Assembly: GCA_030694905.1 (NCBI GenBank)
Contig: JAUYTY010000020.1
Coordinates: forward strand, 1-49,669
Direction: 5' to 3'
Source of the DNA: Eubacteriales bacterium
GTDB lineage: Bacteria > Bacillota > Clostridia > Tissierellales > Dethiosulfatibacteraceae
Length of the DNA: 49,669 nucleotides
The notes under the pieces were generated by a model. That model ran no database searches. It had not been told where the DNA came from and saw only the letters and a program-made list of their open reading frames with translations. Positions 34,960 through 44,401 of this stretch are shown here, piece by piece. Every line of letters starts with the position of its first letter. Position 1 is the stretch's first letter. Both the position numbers and the translations under genes were made by a program.

Positions 34960-35688
34960 TTGACAGGCAGGAAAATTATCCGAAAGGCAAAGCTTCTTAT
35001 TGAAGCGGTGAAGATGAGATTCAGCATGGTCAGCATCAAACGTCTGGCCAAATCTTTGCGTTATCATTTTACGTACAAGGCCAAGGCAAAAAAAGACAAG
35101 ATCATATGGATCGACGTGCAAGCCATTCAAAAGGCCCTTGCCAACGAGAAACTCAGACAATACGCCTTCACCGGCATCATGGATGGCGACTGGGATCTGG
35201 AGACAAGAGACGCCATCTCCCAAAAGGTCATAGGAATCGAACAGCATTATATCGAAGGCACACCATGGAGAGAAACCGCCCTGTTCAAGTATTATGAGAA
35301 AAGGTTCCAAAATGAGCTGCTGATACTCAGATGCAAGGATTTGGACGAGCTGGAGGACAAGTACAATACGACCATCAATGCGCTTTATGAAAATATAAAG
35401 ACCGGAGGCTACCGCCTCCCAACACCCGAAAATCCGGATATCGGCATCATCTATGTCTATATCGGCAGAGAGGGAGAAATCCTGTTCAGCGGAAACGGCA
35501 ACCATCGCCTAGCCATAGCCCGCATTCTCGGCATCGACAGGATTCCTGTGACGGTGAAAGCCAGACACAAGCAATGGCAGAATATCAGAGAAGCGGTACA
35601 TCTCGGATACAATAAGGGACAGGCGGATCTATTGGAAAAATACAGGCATCTGCTGGATCATCCAGATCTGACAGATATCATATCATGA
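34960..35688 (+). CDS. Protein with ParB/Srx-like 'GNGNHRLAIA' motif
   Basis: 242 residues. The N-terminal ~35 residues are basic, the middle is helical and acidic. Residues ~165-205 (YIGREGEILFSGNGNHRLAIA, then LGIDRIPVTVKARH) resemble the ParB/sulfiredoxin-like fold seen in nuclease-, kinase- and NTPase-type proteins. No clear family name. The start is a TTG with AAAGGA 9 bases upstream; the first ATG (35014) has a poorer ribosome binding site. The Wzx flippase gene follows 17 bp downstream, so a role in glycan assembly or regulation is likely, but the reaction is unknown. DNA binding in the manner of ParB is not implied by this motif alone. Confidence 0.6.
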   Translation: MTGRKIIRKAKLLIEAVKMRFSMVSIKRLAKSLRYHFTYKAKAKKDKIIWIDVQAIQKALANEKLRQYAFTGIMDGDWDLETRDAISQKVIGIEQHYIEGTPWRETALFKYYEKRFQNELLILRCKDLDELEDKYNTTINALYENIKTGGYRLPTPENPDIGIIYVYIGREGEILFSGNGNHRLAIARILGIDRIPVTVKARHKQWQNIREAVHLGYNKGQADLLEKYRHLLDHPDLTDIIS

Positions 35689-35705
35689 CAGGAGAGGTAC
35701 CCTAA

Positions 35706-37199
35706 ATGGGAAGAGAGCTTAGAGAGGTAGGCAAAAAATCAGCTGCCGTATTTGCAGGCAACCTGATCAGCCGTCCCTTCAATTTCATATTCGGAATCGC
35801 AGTCGGCAGGCTGCTCGGGGCTCAGATTTACGGGGAGTTTATTTTCATCACCAGCTTTCTGACCTTCTTTGTGACCATAGCCGGAGCCGGCCTAGGCAAC
35901 GGCATCATCGCACTCCTGCCGAAGCAGAAGACAAGCGAATCCCAGAAGAGCCTTTCCACCCACGTGATCAGGACAGTCTTTATCATCAGCGCCATACTGG
36001 TGGCAGCCCTTTTCGTTTTTTCAAGGGTCATCGCCGACAAGCTGCTGAACAGTCCGGCACTGATCACCACCCTGCTGGTGCTGATTCCCACCATACCCCT
36101 ATTGTCCCTGGAGCATGTCACCTTGTCAGTCATCAGAGCCAATGGACGGATCAAGGAGTTTGTCTTTGTCCGGAATATATTTATACCGGCCAGCAAGCTG
36201 ATTCTGTTGCTGGTGTTTGTTTTGGCATTCCGGATCGAAAATATCTACAGCCTGATAGTACCTTATTATATATACAGCACCGGCGCTATTGTCTATATAT
36301 TCTATAATCTCAAGCGATACGGCTACATCGGACAGGTCACCAAGGATGCCATCAACAGGGAGATCATCCTGTTCTCGCTTCCCCTGATGTTCGGGGGAAT
36401 GGTCAGCGTCCTCACCAACAACATCGACCAGTATATGATCGGCTATATGCTGAGCGCAAGAGAGGTGGGCGTCTACAAGGTAGCCCTTCAGTTCGCCACC
36501 CTGTCAAGCTTTGCCTACATATCCCTCAACACAGCCTTTGCGCCATCCATCTCAAAGCTGTACCATGCGGGAAAGTTGGACGAGCTTATCGATATCTACA
36601 GGCGCTCCACCAAATGGATCACCATCATCAATATGCTCATATTCGGCATCTACTATGTCATGTCAAAGGACCTGATGCGGATGGTAGGTGTGGAGTTTGT
36701 GTCAGGCGCCTCCGCCCTTGTCATCATCTCCCTGGGGGAAATCATCAACTCCGGAGTGGGCTCGGTGGACAGCATCAATGTCCAGACAGGCCACCCGCAG
36801 TATAGCCTCTACACCAAAATTATCGTTCTGGTGTCCAATGTGATCCTGAACTATTTGCTCATACCGATATACGGCATCAACGGCGCCGCCTTCGCCACCA
36901 TGATCGCCATCATGCTGTCCAACGGCGTCAATTTCCTTTTCATGTACAGGAATCTCAGGATACACCCCTATGACAGAAGCTATCTGACTATCTTTCTCGC
37001 CATGATAATAGCCACCGGCTCCATCTACGGCGTGATGCTGTTTTTCCAGCGGCACTTCCTTGTCAGGATAGCGGTGGCCTGTATAATCTACGCCATAATC
37101 TACGGCGCCATCGTTCTAAGATTCGCGATGAGCAGCCAGGAAAGAGATGAGATCCTTCGGACCATCAAGAAAATAATCGCCAGAATCTCTCACTTATGA
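35706..37199 (+). CDS. Wzx-type polysaccharide flippase (MOP/PST family)
   Basis: 497 residues with about 12-14 hydrophobic segments across the whole length. The N-terminal GKKSAAVFAGNLISRPFNF and GRLLGAQIYGEFIFITS and the central DQYMIGYMLSAREVGVYK are typical of oligosaccharide flippases. Known role: moves undecaprenyl-pyrophosphate-linked repeat units across the cytoplasmic membrane. It ties the surrounding genes to a lipid-linked glycan pathway. GGAGAGG precedes the ATG by 8 bases. Its last 10 bp overlap the 3' end of the convergent phosphoglycosyltransferase gene. A Wzy polymerase is not seen in the window. Confidence 0.9.
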   Translation: MGRELREVGKKSAAVFAGNLISRPFNFIFGIAVGRLLGAQIYGEFIFITSFLTFFVTIAGAGLGNGIIALLPKQKTSESQKSLSTHVIRTVFIISAILVAALFVFSRVIADKLLNSPALITTLLVLIPTIPLLSLEHVTLSVIRANGRIKEFVFVRNIFIPASKLILLLVFVLAFRIENIYSLIVPYYIYSTGAIVYIFYNLKRYGYIGQVTKDAINREIILFSLPLMFGGMVSVLTNNIDQYMIGYMLSAREVGVYKVALQFATLSSFAYISLNTAFAPSISKLYHAGKLDELIDIYRRSTKWITIINMLIFGIYYVMSKDLMRMVGVEFVSGASALVIISLGEIINSGVGSVDSINVQTGHPQYSLYTKIIVLVSNVILNYLLIPIYGINGAAFATMIAIMLSNGVNFLFMYRNLRIHPYDRSYLTIFLAMIIATGSIYGVMLFFQRHFLVRIAVACIIYAIIYGAIVLRFAMSSQERDEILRTIKKIIARISHL

Positions 37200-38506
37200 C
37201 TCTCCTTTGAGAAGACAACCTTCAATGTCTGCAGCAGGATACGGATATCCAGTATCATGCTGTAGTTTGTGATATACATCAGATCGAACTTCAGCTTGTC
37301 AACAGGCTGGGTGCTGTACTTGCCGGAAACCTGGGCAAGCCCCGTGATTCCTGCCTTGACCGTTAGGCGCTGTCTGAAATCAGGGAGCTCCCTGCTGATC
37401 TCATCGATGAAGAACTGCCTCTCGGGCCGTGGTCCAACGATGCTCATGTCTCCCCTCAGCACATTGAAAAGCTGGGGAAGCTCGTCAATCCTAGTCATCC
37501 TCAAAAAAGCGCCGAATCCGGTGATCCGGTCATCCTTGTCAGTAGCCAGTACGGGACCGGAGTGCTTTTCCGCATCAACTACCATAGTCCTGAACTTGAT
37601 CAGCCCGAAAGCCCTGCCACCCTTTGTGATCCTCTCCTGCCTGTAGAAAACAGGTCCCTTGTCATGGAGCTTGGTGCCGATTGCGGCCACCAGCATGAAG
37701 GGGCTTGTCAACAGTATCATCAGTATGGACACAAACACATCAAACATTCTTTTCATAAACCGCTGCTCAGGGGCCAGACGGCAGTTTCGGATGAAAAAAA
37801 CAGGCATATCGTCAACCAGAGAAAACCTGGATTGGTTGACAGCAATCTCGAAGGCGTTGGGAATGACATAGATATCCTTATCCGCCTCGATTCCGAATTT
37901 CAAAAGACGGAGCTTGTCATCCTCGGACACGTCATCCATGATGAAGATGGCCTCAGCCTTCTGGATGACAGCCATGGCATCTTCATTCAGCTCATGGATA
38001 TCGGCCATCACATCAAATCCCTTGTGGGAGATGTTGTTGATCTTGGACCAGACCCGGCTAGTATCCGACTCACAGCCGACGATGACCACCTGCTTGGCTT
38101 TCAGTATGACCTGGTAGATTCTGTCCACAAAATATTTATAGATGCCGAAGATGATCATCTGGATGATATATGAAAATATAAAGAGCTTTGACGGCACGCC
38201 CGTCTGGTTCAGACCGAAGGCGATAACCACCACGGCGATGTTTGTGAGCAGGCCTGACAGTCCGATGGCGATGATGGTGTCCACATAGCTGTACTCGCCA
38301 TAATCGAAGACGTTGAATATCTGAAAGAATATAAAGGCGATGACCATTATAAATGGGATAAGCAGTATGAAGTCGTTCACGGAAATCTGGTTGGGGTGGC
38401 TGAAATTGAAGGGAAAGACCGCCAGATAATAGGACAAATAAACAATGAGCAAATCAATCGCTCCCTGGACTGAAATGAATGTTTTGTTTTTCCGATCGAC
38501 TCTCAT
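37190..38506 (-). CDS. Polyprenyl-phosphate hexose-1-phosphate transferase (WbaP/CpsE family)
   Basis: 438 residues. Four N-terminal hydrophobic segments and a soluble Rossmann-like middle are followed by the C-terminal catalytic domain. It has RMFDVFVSILMILL (membrane re-entrant helix), FGLIKFRTM, RMTRIDELPQLFNVL and GPRPERQFF, the signatures of bacterial sugar transferases. Known reaction: transfer of a sugar-1-phosphate from a nucleotide sugar to undecaprenyl phosphate, the first committed step of repeat-unit synthesis. It is transcribed leftward as a single gene, AGAGAGG upstream of the ATG. Its stop lies 10 bp inside the flippase gene on the other strand. Confidence 0.92.
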   Translation of the reverse strand: MRVDRKNKTFISVQGAIDLLIVYLSYYLAVFPFNFSHPNQISVNDFILLIPFIMVIAFIFFQIFNVFDYGEYSYVDTIIAIGLSGLLTNIAVVVIAFGLNQTGVPSKLFIFSYIIQMIIFGIYKYFVDRIYQVILKAKQVVIVGCESDTSRVWSKINNISHKGFDVMADIHELNEDAMAVIQKAEAIFIMDDVSEDDKLRLLKFGIEADKDIYVIPNAFEIAVNQSRFSLVDDMPVFFIRNCRLAPEQRFMKRMFDVFVSILMILLTSPFMLVAAIGTKLHDKGPVFYRQERITKGGRAFGLIKFRTMVVDAEKHSGPVLATDKDDRITGFGAFLRMTRIDELPQLFNVLRGDMSIVGPRPERQFFIDEISRELPDFRQRLTVKAGITGLAQVSGKYSTQPVDKLKFDLMYITNYSMILDIRILLQTLKVVFSKESHK

Positions 38507-38706
38507 ACGGCTACCTCTCTCTGATTAATCATTTTGCATCTATCATTACAGATTATAACATATTTCAAAAAAATCATAAATTAAATTCATTTTAAGACTA
38601 TAAATATTTCTGTGTGTGTTATATAATAATGAAGTGTATCAAAAAAATAAATCGCTAAAATCGGGTATTCATTTATATTAGCAATTAAATAGGGGGGGCA
38701 TGACTT

Positions 38707-40605
38707 TTGGATAGAAATTACAGAAATTTATTTCTTCTTTTTGCCGACATTATTTTGTTGGCGCTTTCAGTCATTCTAGCTTACATGCTGCGTTTCGACG
38801 GCACCATATCCGCCGTCAACAGGGAAGTGATTTCCCAGCACCTATTCATCACCATTCTCATCAAACTCACCGTCTTTTATTTTTTCAAGCTCTACAACAG
38901 TCTATGGGCATATGCCTCAGTGGAAGAGTTGGTACAGATCGTAGCAGGCACATTGCTGGCGCAGGGTGTGGTTGTTATCTACCTGTTTTTTGCTCAGGCC
39001 CCTGTTCCCAGAAGCATATTCATCATCGTATGGCTGATTGAGGTCATCCTTTTGGGCGGTCTTAGATTCAGTTATCGTTTGGTGCGAAAGTACAAGAATG
39101 AAGGCAACTTGTTCTGCAAAAGGATTAAAAAGAGGGTGATGGTCATTGGTGCAGGCGAGGCGGGTGTCATGGTGATCAAGGAACTGAGAAAACATCAACA
39201 ACTCAATAGCCTACCGGTAGCGCTGATTGATGACGACAAACTGAAAATCGGGAGAAACATTAACTTTGTTCCTGTACTGGGAAACCGAACGGATATTGTC
39301 CATATCGCAAAATCAAAAAAAATAGATGAGATCATCATCGCCATTCCATCCGCTTCCAAGAGGGAAATCAAGGAAGTTGTGAAGGAATGCAAAAAGACGG
39401 ATTGCATGCTGAAAATATTGCCAGGGGTCTTTGAGATCATAGACGGCTCTGTCAATATCTCCCAGATCAGGGATGTCGGCATAGAGGATCTTCTAGGCAG
39501 GGAAGAGGTCCATCTGGACGTGACCAACATCAACCAATTCATTAAAGGCAAGACCGTCATGGTGACGGGAGCCGCAGGCTCTATCGGATCGGAGCTGGTC
39601 AGGCAGATCATCAGGTATCAGCCTAAAAAGGTCATATTGTTCGATATCTACGAAAACGGTCTTTATGACCTGCAGCAGGAGATCAACCGCAAGCTATCCA
39701 AAGATCACATGGAGATAGAGTTCATCTATATTATCGCATCCATCAGGGACATGAACAGACTGGATTATCTTTTCAGCCACTACCAGCCCAATGTGGTCTT
39801 CCATGCGGCGGCCCACAAGCATGTGCCATTGATGGAGAACAGCCCCCATGAGGCGGTGAAGAACAACGTATTCGGCACCTGGAATCTCGCAATCGTGGCT
39901 GACAGATACAACGTGGAGAAGTTCGTCCAGATATCCACCGACAAGGCGGTCAATCCCACCAATGTCATGGGCGCCACCAAGCGCATCTGCGAGATGATCG
40001 TCCAGACCTACGACAAAGAGAGCAAGACGGAGTTCACTGCGGTGAGGTTTGGCAATGTATTGGGCAGCAATGGCAGTGTCATACCCCTTTTCAAGAAGCA
40101 GATCGCCCAGGGCGGACCGGTGACGGTGACCCATGCGGACATCATCCGATACTTCATGACCATACCGGAGGCCTCCCAGCTGGTGCTGGAGGCTGGCGCC
40201 ATGGCCCAGGGCGGGGAGATTTTCATCCTGGATATGGGTGAGCCTGTTAGGATAATCGATCTGGCGGAGGATCTGATCAGGTTATCTGGTTTCATACCTT
40301 ATGAGGATATTGATATCCAATTCACCGGTCTTCGACCTGGTGAAAAGCTGTATGAGGAGCTTCTATTGTCTGAGGAGGGGATCACTCAAACGGCCCATAG
40401 CAAGATTTTTGTCGGCAAGCCTTTGTTTTCCGACCTAACGCATCTGATCCACCAACTGGAGATTTTGAAGGGTGTTGTCAACATAGGGGAAGAGGAGGAT
40501 ATCCGGCAGTATCTGAAGAAGCTGGTGCCGGAGTATACTTATAAGAAGGATGATATGAGGAAAGTGATTTCTCTTGAAGATAAGAAACTGGCTACGACTT
40601 CGTAG
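38707..40605 (+). CDS. Membrane-bound nucleotide-sugar 4,6-dehydratase (PglF/CapD/FlaA1-like)
   Basis: 632 residues. Four hydrophobic helices (about 1-125) precede a first Rossmann domain (GAGEAGVMV, about 148-156) and the catalytic SDR domain with GAAGSIGSE (about 288-296) and STDKAVNPTNVMGATKR (about 410-426), where Met replaces the usual catalytic Tyr, as in PglF-type enzymes. Known reaction: UDP-GlcNAc to UDP-4-keto-6-deoxy sugar, the entry to amino-deoxy sugars such as bacillosamine. The start is TTG with a run of Gs upstream. The final codons and the stop lie inside a terminator hairpin. A 96-bp relic of a paralogue's 3' end lies at 46793. Confidence 0.9.
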   Translation: MDRNYRNLFLLFADIILLALSVILAYMLRFDGTISAVNREVISQHLFITILIKLTVFYFFKLYNSLWAYASVEELVQIVAGTLLAQGVVVIYLFFAQAPVPRSIFIIVWLIEVILLGGLRFSYRLVRKYKNEGNLFCKRIKKRVMVIGAGEAGVMVIKELRKHQQLNSLPVALIDDDKLKIGRNINFVPVLGNRTDIVHIAKSKKIDEIIIAIPSASKREIKEVVKECKKTDCMLKILPGVFEIIDGSVNISQIRDVGIEDLLGREEVHLDVTNINQFIKGKTVMVTGAAGSIGSELVRQIIRYQPKKVILFDIYENGLYDLQQEINRKLSKDHMEIEFIYIIASIRDMNRLDYLFSHYQPNVVFHAAAHKHVPLMENSPHEAVKNNVFGTWNLAIVADRYNVEKFVQISTDKAVNPTNVMGATKRICEMIVQTYDKESKTEFTAVRFGNVLGSNGSVIPLFKKQIAQGGPVTVTHADIIRYFMTIPEASQLVLEAGAMAQGGEIFILDMGEPVRIIDLAEDLIRLSGFIPYEDIDIQFTGLRPGEKLYEELLLSEEGITQTAHSKIFVGKPLFSDLTHLIHQLEILKGVVNIGEEEDIRQYLKKLVPEYTYKKDDMRKVISLEDKKLATTS

Positions 40606-40618
40606 CCAGTTTTTTTTA
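40586..40618 (+). terminator. Terminator overlapping the dehydratase stop codon
   Basis: Perfect 11-bp stem AACTGGCTACG/CGTAGCCAGTT, loop ACTT, followed by a T-run. The left arm encodes the last residues and the TAG stop (40603-40605) is inside the right arm. It also separates the glycan locus from the AT-rich segment beyond. Confidence 0.9.
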
Positions 40619-40656
40619 TCCGATGGTTTGCATTTTTTTATTGGTTGTTTAACACA

Positions 40657-41535
40657 CTAATCTGAATAATACTTTAAGATAAAATCAATAAAGTCATTGG
40701 TGGACGCATTATTGGATAATTTTTCTCGGCAAAGCAAATATATTGGACGAGCACAGTGTTCATCTTTTATATGAATTGGAACTAAATTGGGATGATCTGT
40801 CACAATGTTTTCAGGTAAAAAAGAAACACCTAGGCTTAAAGCAACATAATTAATGGCAGCATTGTAGTCGCAAGCTTCGTTGACGACATTCATTTTAATA
40901 TGATGATTGGAAAACATTTTTTCGACAGTATGATAGAGTCCTGTCTTTTTTTGAAGCATAACCAAAGGCTGGTTATCCAATTCAACAAAAGAAATGGAAC
41001 ATTTTGCAGAAAAAGGATGGTTTTTTGAAACCACTAACATCAGTTTTTGTTCAGCAATTTTCTTACAAATCAAATGATTATCCGTTTGAGGAGCGAATAC
41101 AACATCCAATTTATTTGACTTAAGCTCCTCAATCAGATCATATTGCTGATTTGGCATAAATTGGAAAGACACAGATTTTTGGCCCATATAATAGTAATAT
41201 TGATTAATAGTATCGGGCACGAACGAAGAGCTAAGACTTTGTATATATCCTAAGCGTATCTCCGACATTGTATTTTCTTTCATATGTTTTATTTCATCCA
41301 ATCCCTTATCCACTTCATGGATAATATTCCCTGCATACAGCTTAAAAACTTCACCATAAGGAGTTAAGAAAACCTTTTTACCTATTTTGATAAAAAGAGG
41401 GACATCAAGCTCAGCCTCCAATTGTGATAAGGCATAGCTAAGACTGGGCTGCGAAATATGTAAAATGGCAGCGGCTTTAGTATAGTGCAAGGTTGTTGAC
41501 ATGACATGGAAATATTGCAACTGGATCAAAGTCAC
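40657..41535 (-). CDS. LysR-family transcriptional regulator
   Basis: 292 residues from the GTG at 41535, preceded by AAGGGGG at 7 bases. An upstream ATG (41577) gives 14 unlikely extra residues. The N-terminal HTH is classic LysR (LQYFHVMSTTLHYTKAA, then ISQPSLSYALSQLE and a VPLF segment). The C-terminal ~200 residues form the co-inducer domain. LysR proteins commonly control a divergent neighbour; here that is the DUF3604-symporter-TauE set, separated by a ~490 bp AT-rich region. The inducer is probably the substrate of those genes (inference). Confidence 0.92.
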   Translation of the reverse strand: MTLIQLQYFHVMSTTLHYTKAAAILHISQPSLSYALSQLEAELDVPLFIKIGKKVFLTPYGEVFKLYAGNIIHEVDKGLDEIKHMKENTMSEIRLGYIQSLSSSFVPDTINQYYYYMGQKSVSFQFMPNQQYDLIEELKSNKLDVVFAPQTDNHLICKKIAEQKLMLVVSKNHPFSAKCSISFVELDNQPLVMLQKKTGLYHTVEKMFSNHHIKMNVVNEACDYNAAINYVALSLGVSFLPENIVTDHPNLVPIHIKDEHCARPIYLLCREKLSNNASTNDFIDFILKYYSD

Positions 41536-42021
41536 AAAATGACCCCCTTGATGATAGGATGATGTGTGTACAATCATTTAAAAATCCCTGTGTAGTATTA
41601 TATTACAAAACCAAAATTAATTCTACCTACAATTCATTTATTGAACAGCAAACAATTTCACTATTGACACTTTCTATGATTAGGATAGAATTTAAGTATT
41701 TTTATTTATGAGCTACCATTGTTACAATTAAATTGATAAAAAGATGGCATTAAAAGAAGTGAGAATATTTCGGAATTAATAAATGTATGGCTGTATAGAG
41801 AATTAAGACAAAAGAGAAGTTTTAGATAATCATGAAAGACTTAAGAATTATTGCAATTGAATTTCTCTATTATTTTTAAAGAATATTGGTATATTTATTC
41901 ACTTTTCTGTTTTGATAAAATAAGCATAAAGTTTAACTAACATTCATTTTAATCTATCACGCAACTTAAATTACATATTTAACTTGTAGTTGCGTAAAAA
42001 TATATAGAAGGAGCTGGTGAG
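41536..42021. promoter_or_regulatory. Divergent lysR / DUF3604 control region
   Basis: About 490 bp without a gene, AT-rich. A good rightward promoter candidate is TTGACA (41664-41669), 16 bases, TAGAAT (41686-41691), which would leave a ~320-base leader. A perfect 8-bp inverted repeat (ACGCAACT 41959-41966, AGTTGCGT 41988-41995) sits just before the ribosome binding site of the DUF3604 gene. No tRNA, small RNA or ORF of note is seen. Confidence 0.5.
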
Positions 42022-44223
42022 ATGATTTTAACTAATGAATACTTGGGAACGGTTAAGATGAGCAATATTGATCATGTTGTTGCGGGTGTGGTTGACACAT
42101 GGCAAATTGATTACACAGTGGGCAAGTATGGTATTGATGACACAGGAAGTATTAAGGTTGCTTGGCGAAATCCTAGTGATTGGGAAATGCCTCAGTTTAA
42201 GAATCCAAAGGAAAAGGGTTATACCACTGTGAAGGTTAGTGGAAATGCAAAAATTGACACTGAGTATGAAATGTTCGAACGACCTTTTAACCAGAGCATT
42301 GTAATAAAAGTTTTCGATGGTTTTCTTGTCGAGGGTGATATTATTACAATCATATTTGGAGATAAGTCTGAAGGTAGTGCCGGGATGAGGGCTCAAACAT
42401 TCTGTGAAGAAGAACATGAGTTTAGAGTTTTTATTGACCCATACGGTTCAAGACGCTATAAGAGAATTCCAAATGACATAGTTTTCCCAATTTACTCTGG
42501 GGACGCATTTGAAATTCACGCGGTAGCCCCTTCAGTATACGATGATAGTAAAAGCAACGAGGTTTTAATTAGAGCAATAGATTACTATGGAAACATTGCG
42601 ACTGATTTTAAAGATGAAATTGAAGTTAATCTTATTAGTGCAAGGGAAGATATTGGATTTGAGAATCGAAAGATTTCTATGAAAAAATCGGATATGGGGT
42701 TGAAACGCTTTACATGGAATGAAAAACTTGAGGAAGGAGTCTACTATTTCATAGTCAAATCAGTAGATACGAAACTCACACATATCAGTAATCCTATGAT
42801 AGTATCAGCAGAAGGAAAAAAACTATACTTCGGAGATATGCATGGCCAGACTGAACACACAGTAGGTACAGGTAGTTTGGATAGATACTTTACATTTGGA
42901 AGAGACAGTGCCTTTATTGACTTTTCTGGCTGGCAAGGAAATGACTTTCAAATTAACAATGAGAAATGGAATGCAGTAAGGGAGGCTACTAAAAAATACA
43001 ATTCACCTGGTGAATTTGTAGTCTTTCTTGGTTACGAGTGGTCAGGTCTTACACAAAATGGCGGTGACCATAATGTCTATTTCTTCAATGACAACGAAAC
43101 TTTTTATCCCAATAGTAATTGGCTAGAAACTCCAAGTAGTATAGATATAGATAATAATGCCCCCACAATTAAAAATCTATTAGATAAGCTTAAGGGCAGA
43201 GAGAAAGAAGTTATGATTATTCCTCATATTGGAGGCAGATATGCAACATTAGATTATCACGATCTTAATTTTTCGCCAGTTATTGAAGTACATTCACATC
43301 ATGGCACATTCGAATGGTTCATATTTGATGCAATGAAAGCAAGAAAAAAAGTTGGCTTTATAGCGACGAGCGATGATCATACATGTAGGCCTGGCATGTC
43401 CTATCCCCTAAGCAAAGATGGCAAAGCTTCTTCTTTTGATGTGACAAGCGGTTATACCGCAGTGTATTCTGATTCTTTATCAAAGCGTGACATTTGGGAC
43501 GCTATACATGCTAGAAAGTGCTATGCAACTACATTTAATAGAATGATTGTAAACACAAAAATTGACAAGTACTCCATGGGAGATGATATAGGTTTATGTC
43601 AAGCTTCAGATATGTCGGTATCCGTTCATAGCAACTCACCGATTGATACAATTGAATTATATAACTGGGATGAGAAAATTGGGCATAAAAATTTACGCGA
43701 AAAAAGTTCCAATAAAATTAGAATCGCATGGAGCGGCGTTCGTGTTCGCACTAGAAAAAAATCTACAAATTGGGATGGTACAATTACAGTAATAAACGGT
43801 CAAATTCTCAGCGCTTCAGAATACGCTTTTGATCGTCGTGATCAGGGAATTAAGGAGAAAACAGACACGTATATTCGTTGGACTTCTAATACATCAGGAG
43901 ACTATGATGGTTTAATTCTTGATTTAAAATTTGATGAAAAAACAGAAATCATATTTGAATCCAACAATAAGAATATAACCTTTAAGCCATGTGAGGTAGA
44001 TGAAAATCTTATGGTCTACCCCGCCGGCGGAGAAAATCTAAAAGTAGAAATAAGCTTGGCGAACAATCTTTGTGATTCAATGACCGAATTTATTGAGGCA
44101 TGTAATGTCGAGTATACTTTTAATCATATGAAAAAAAACAAAGGTGAAGGCAATGCATATTGGGTAAGAGTACTTCAAGAAGATGGTCATATGGCTTGGA
44201 CATCGCCTATCTTTACCGAATAA
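42022..44223 (+). CDS. DUF3604 (PHP-like metalloenzyme) protein
   Basis: 733 residues. The N-terminal ~265 residues are beta-rich. The DUF3604 core then begins with YFGDMHGQTEHT (about 270), followed by GYEWSG, IIPHIGG (about 405), EVHSHHGTFEW and ATSDDHTCRPG, His/Asp-rich motifs fitting a PHP-like metal centre. No signal peptide, so cytosolic. The reaction is not established for the family; the presence of a symporter, a TauE-like exporter and a LysR regulator suggests degradation of an imported small molecule (inference). AAGGAG precedes the ATG at a good distance. Its codon and base use is visibly more AT-rich than the glycan genes. Confidence 0.85.
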   Translation: MILTNEYLGTVKMSNIDHVVAGVVDTWQIDYTVGKYGIDDTGSIKVAWRNPSDWEMPQFKNPKEKGYTTVKVSGNAKIDTEYEMFERPFNQSIVIKVFDGFLVEGDIITIIFGDKSEGSAGMRAQTFCEEEHEFRVFIDPYGSRRYKRIPNDIVFPIYSGDAFEIHAVAPSVYDDSKSNEVLIRAIDYYGNIATDFKDEIEVNLISAREDIGFENRKISMKKSDMGLKRFTWNEKLEEGVYYFIVKSVDTKLTHISNPMIVSAEGKKLYFGDMHGQTEHTVGTGSLDRYFTFGRDSAFIDFSGWQGNDFQINNEKWNAVREATKKYNSPGEFVVFLGYEWSGLTQNGGDHNVYFFNDNETFYPNSNWLETPSSIDIDNNAPTIKNLLDKLKGREKEVMIIPHIGGRYATLDYHDLNFSPVIEVHSHHGTFEWFIFDAMKARKKVGFIATSDDHTCRPGMSYPLSKDGKASSFDVTSGYTAVYSDSLSKRDIWDAIHARKCYATTFNRMIVNTKIDKYSMGDDIGLCQASDMSVSVHSNSPIDTIELYNWDEKIGHKNLREKSSNKIRIAWSGVRVRTRKKSTNWDGTITVINGQILSASEYAFDRRDQGIKEKTDTYIRWTSNTSGDYDGLILDLKFDEKTEIIFESNNKNITFKPCEVDENLMVYPAGGENLKVEISLANNLCDSMTEFIEACNVEYTFNHMKKNKGEGNAYWVRVLQEDGHMAWTSPIFTE

Positions 44224-44401
44224 TACCAATCATTAATAAGGCGATATCTATTGAAAGGAAGTGTTAGAAATAAGATAAATATTGATTTCCATGAATTTAT
44301 TTAGAAAATTTGTAATGGTATTTGAAACTGAATTGATCTGCTATCTGTCTTTCTTAAAATTATTATTGTTCCAAAACAAAAAAATATTGGAGGTATTTAT
44401 C

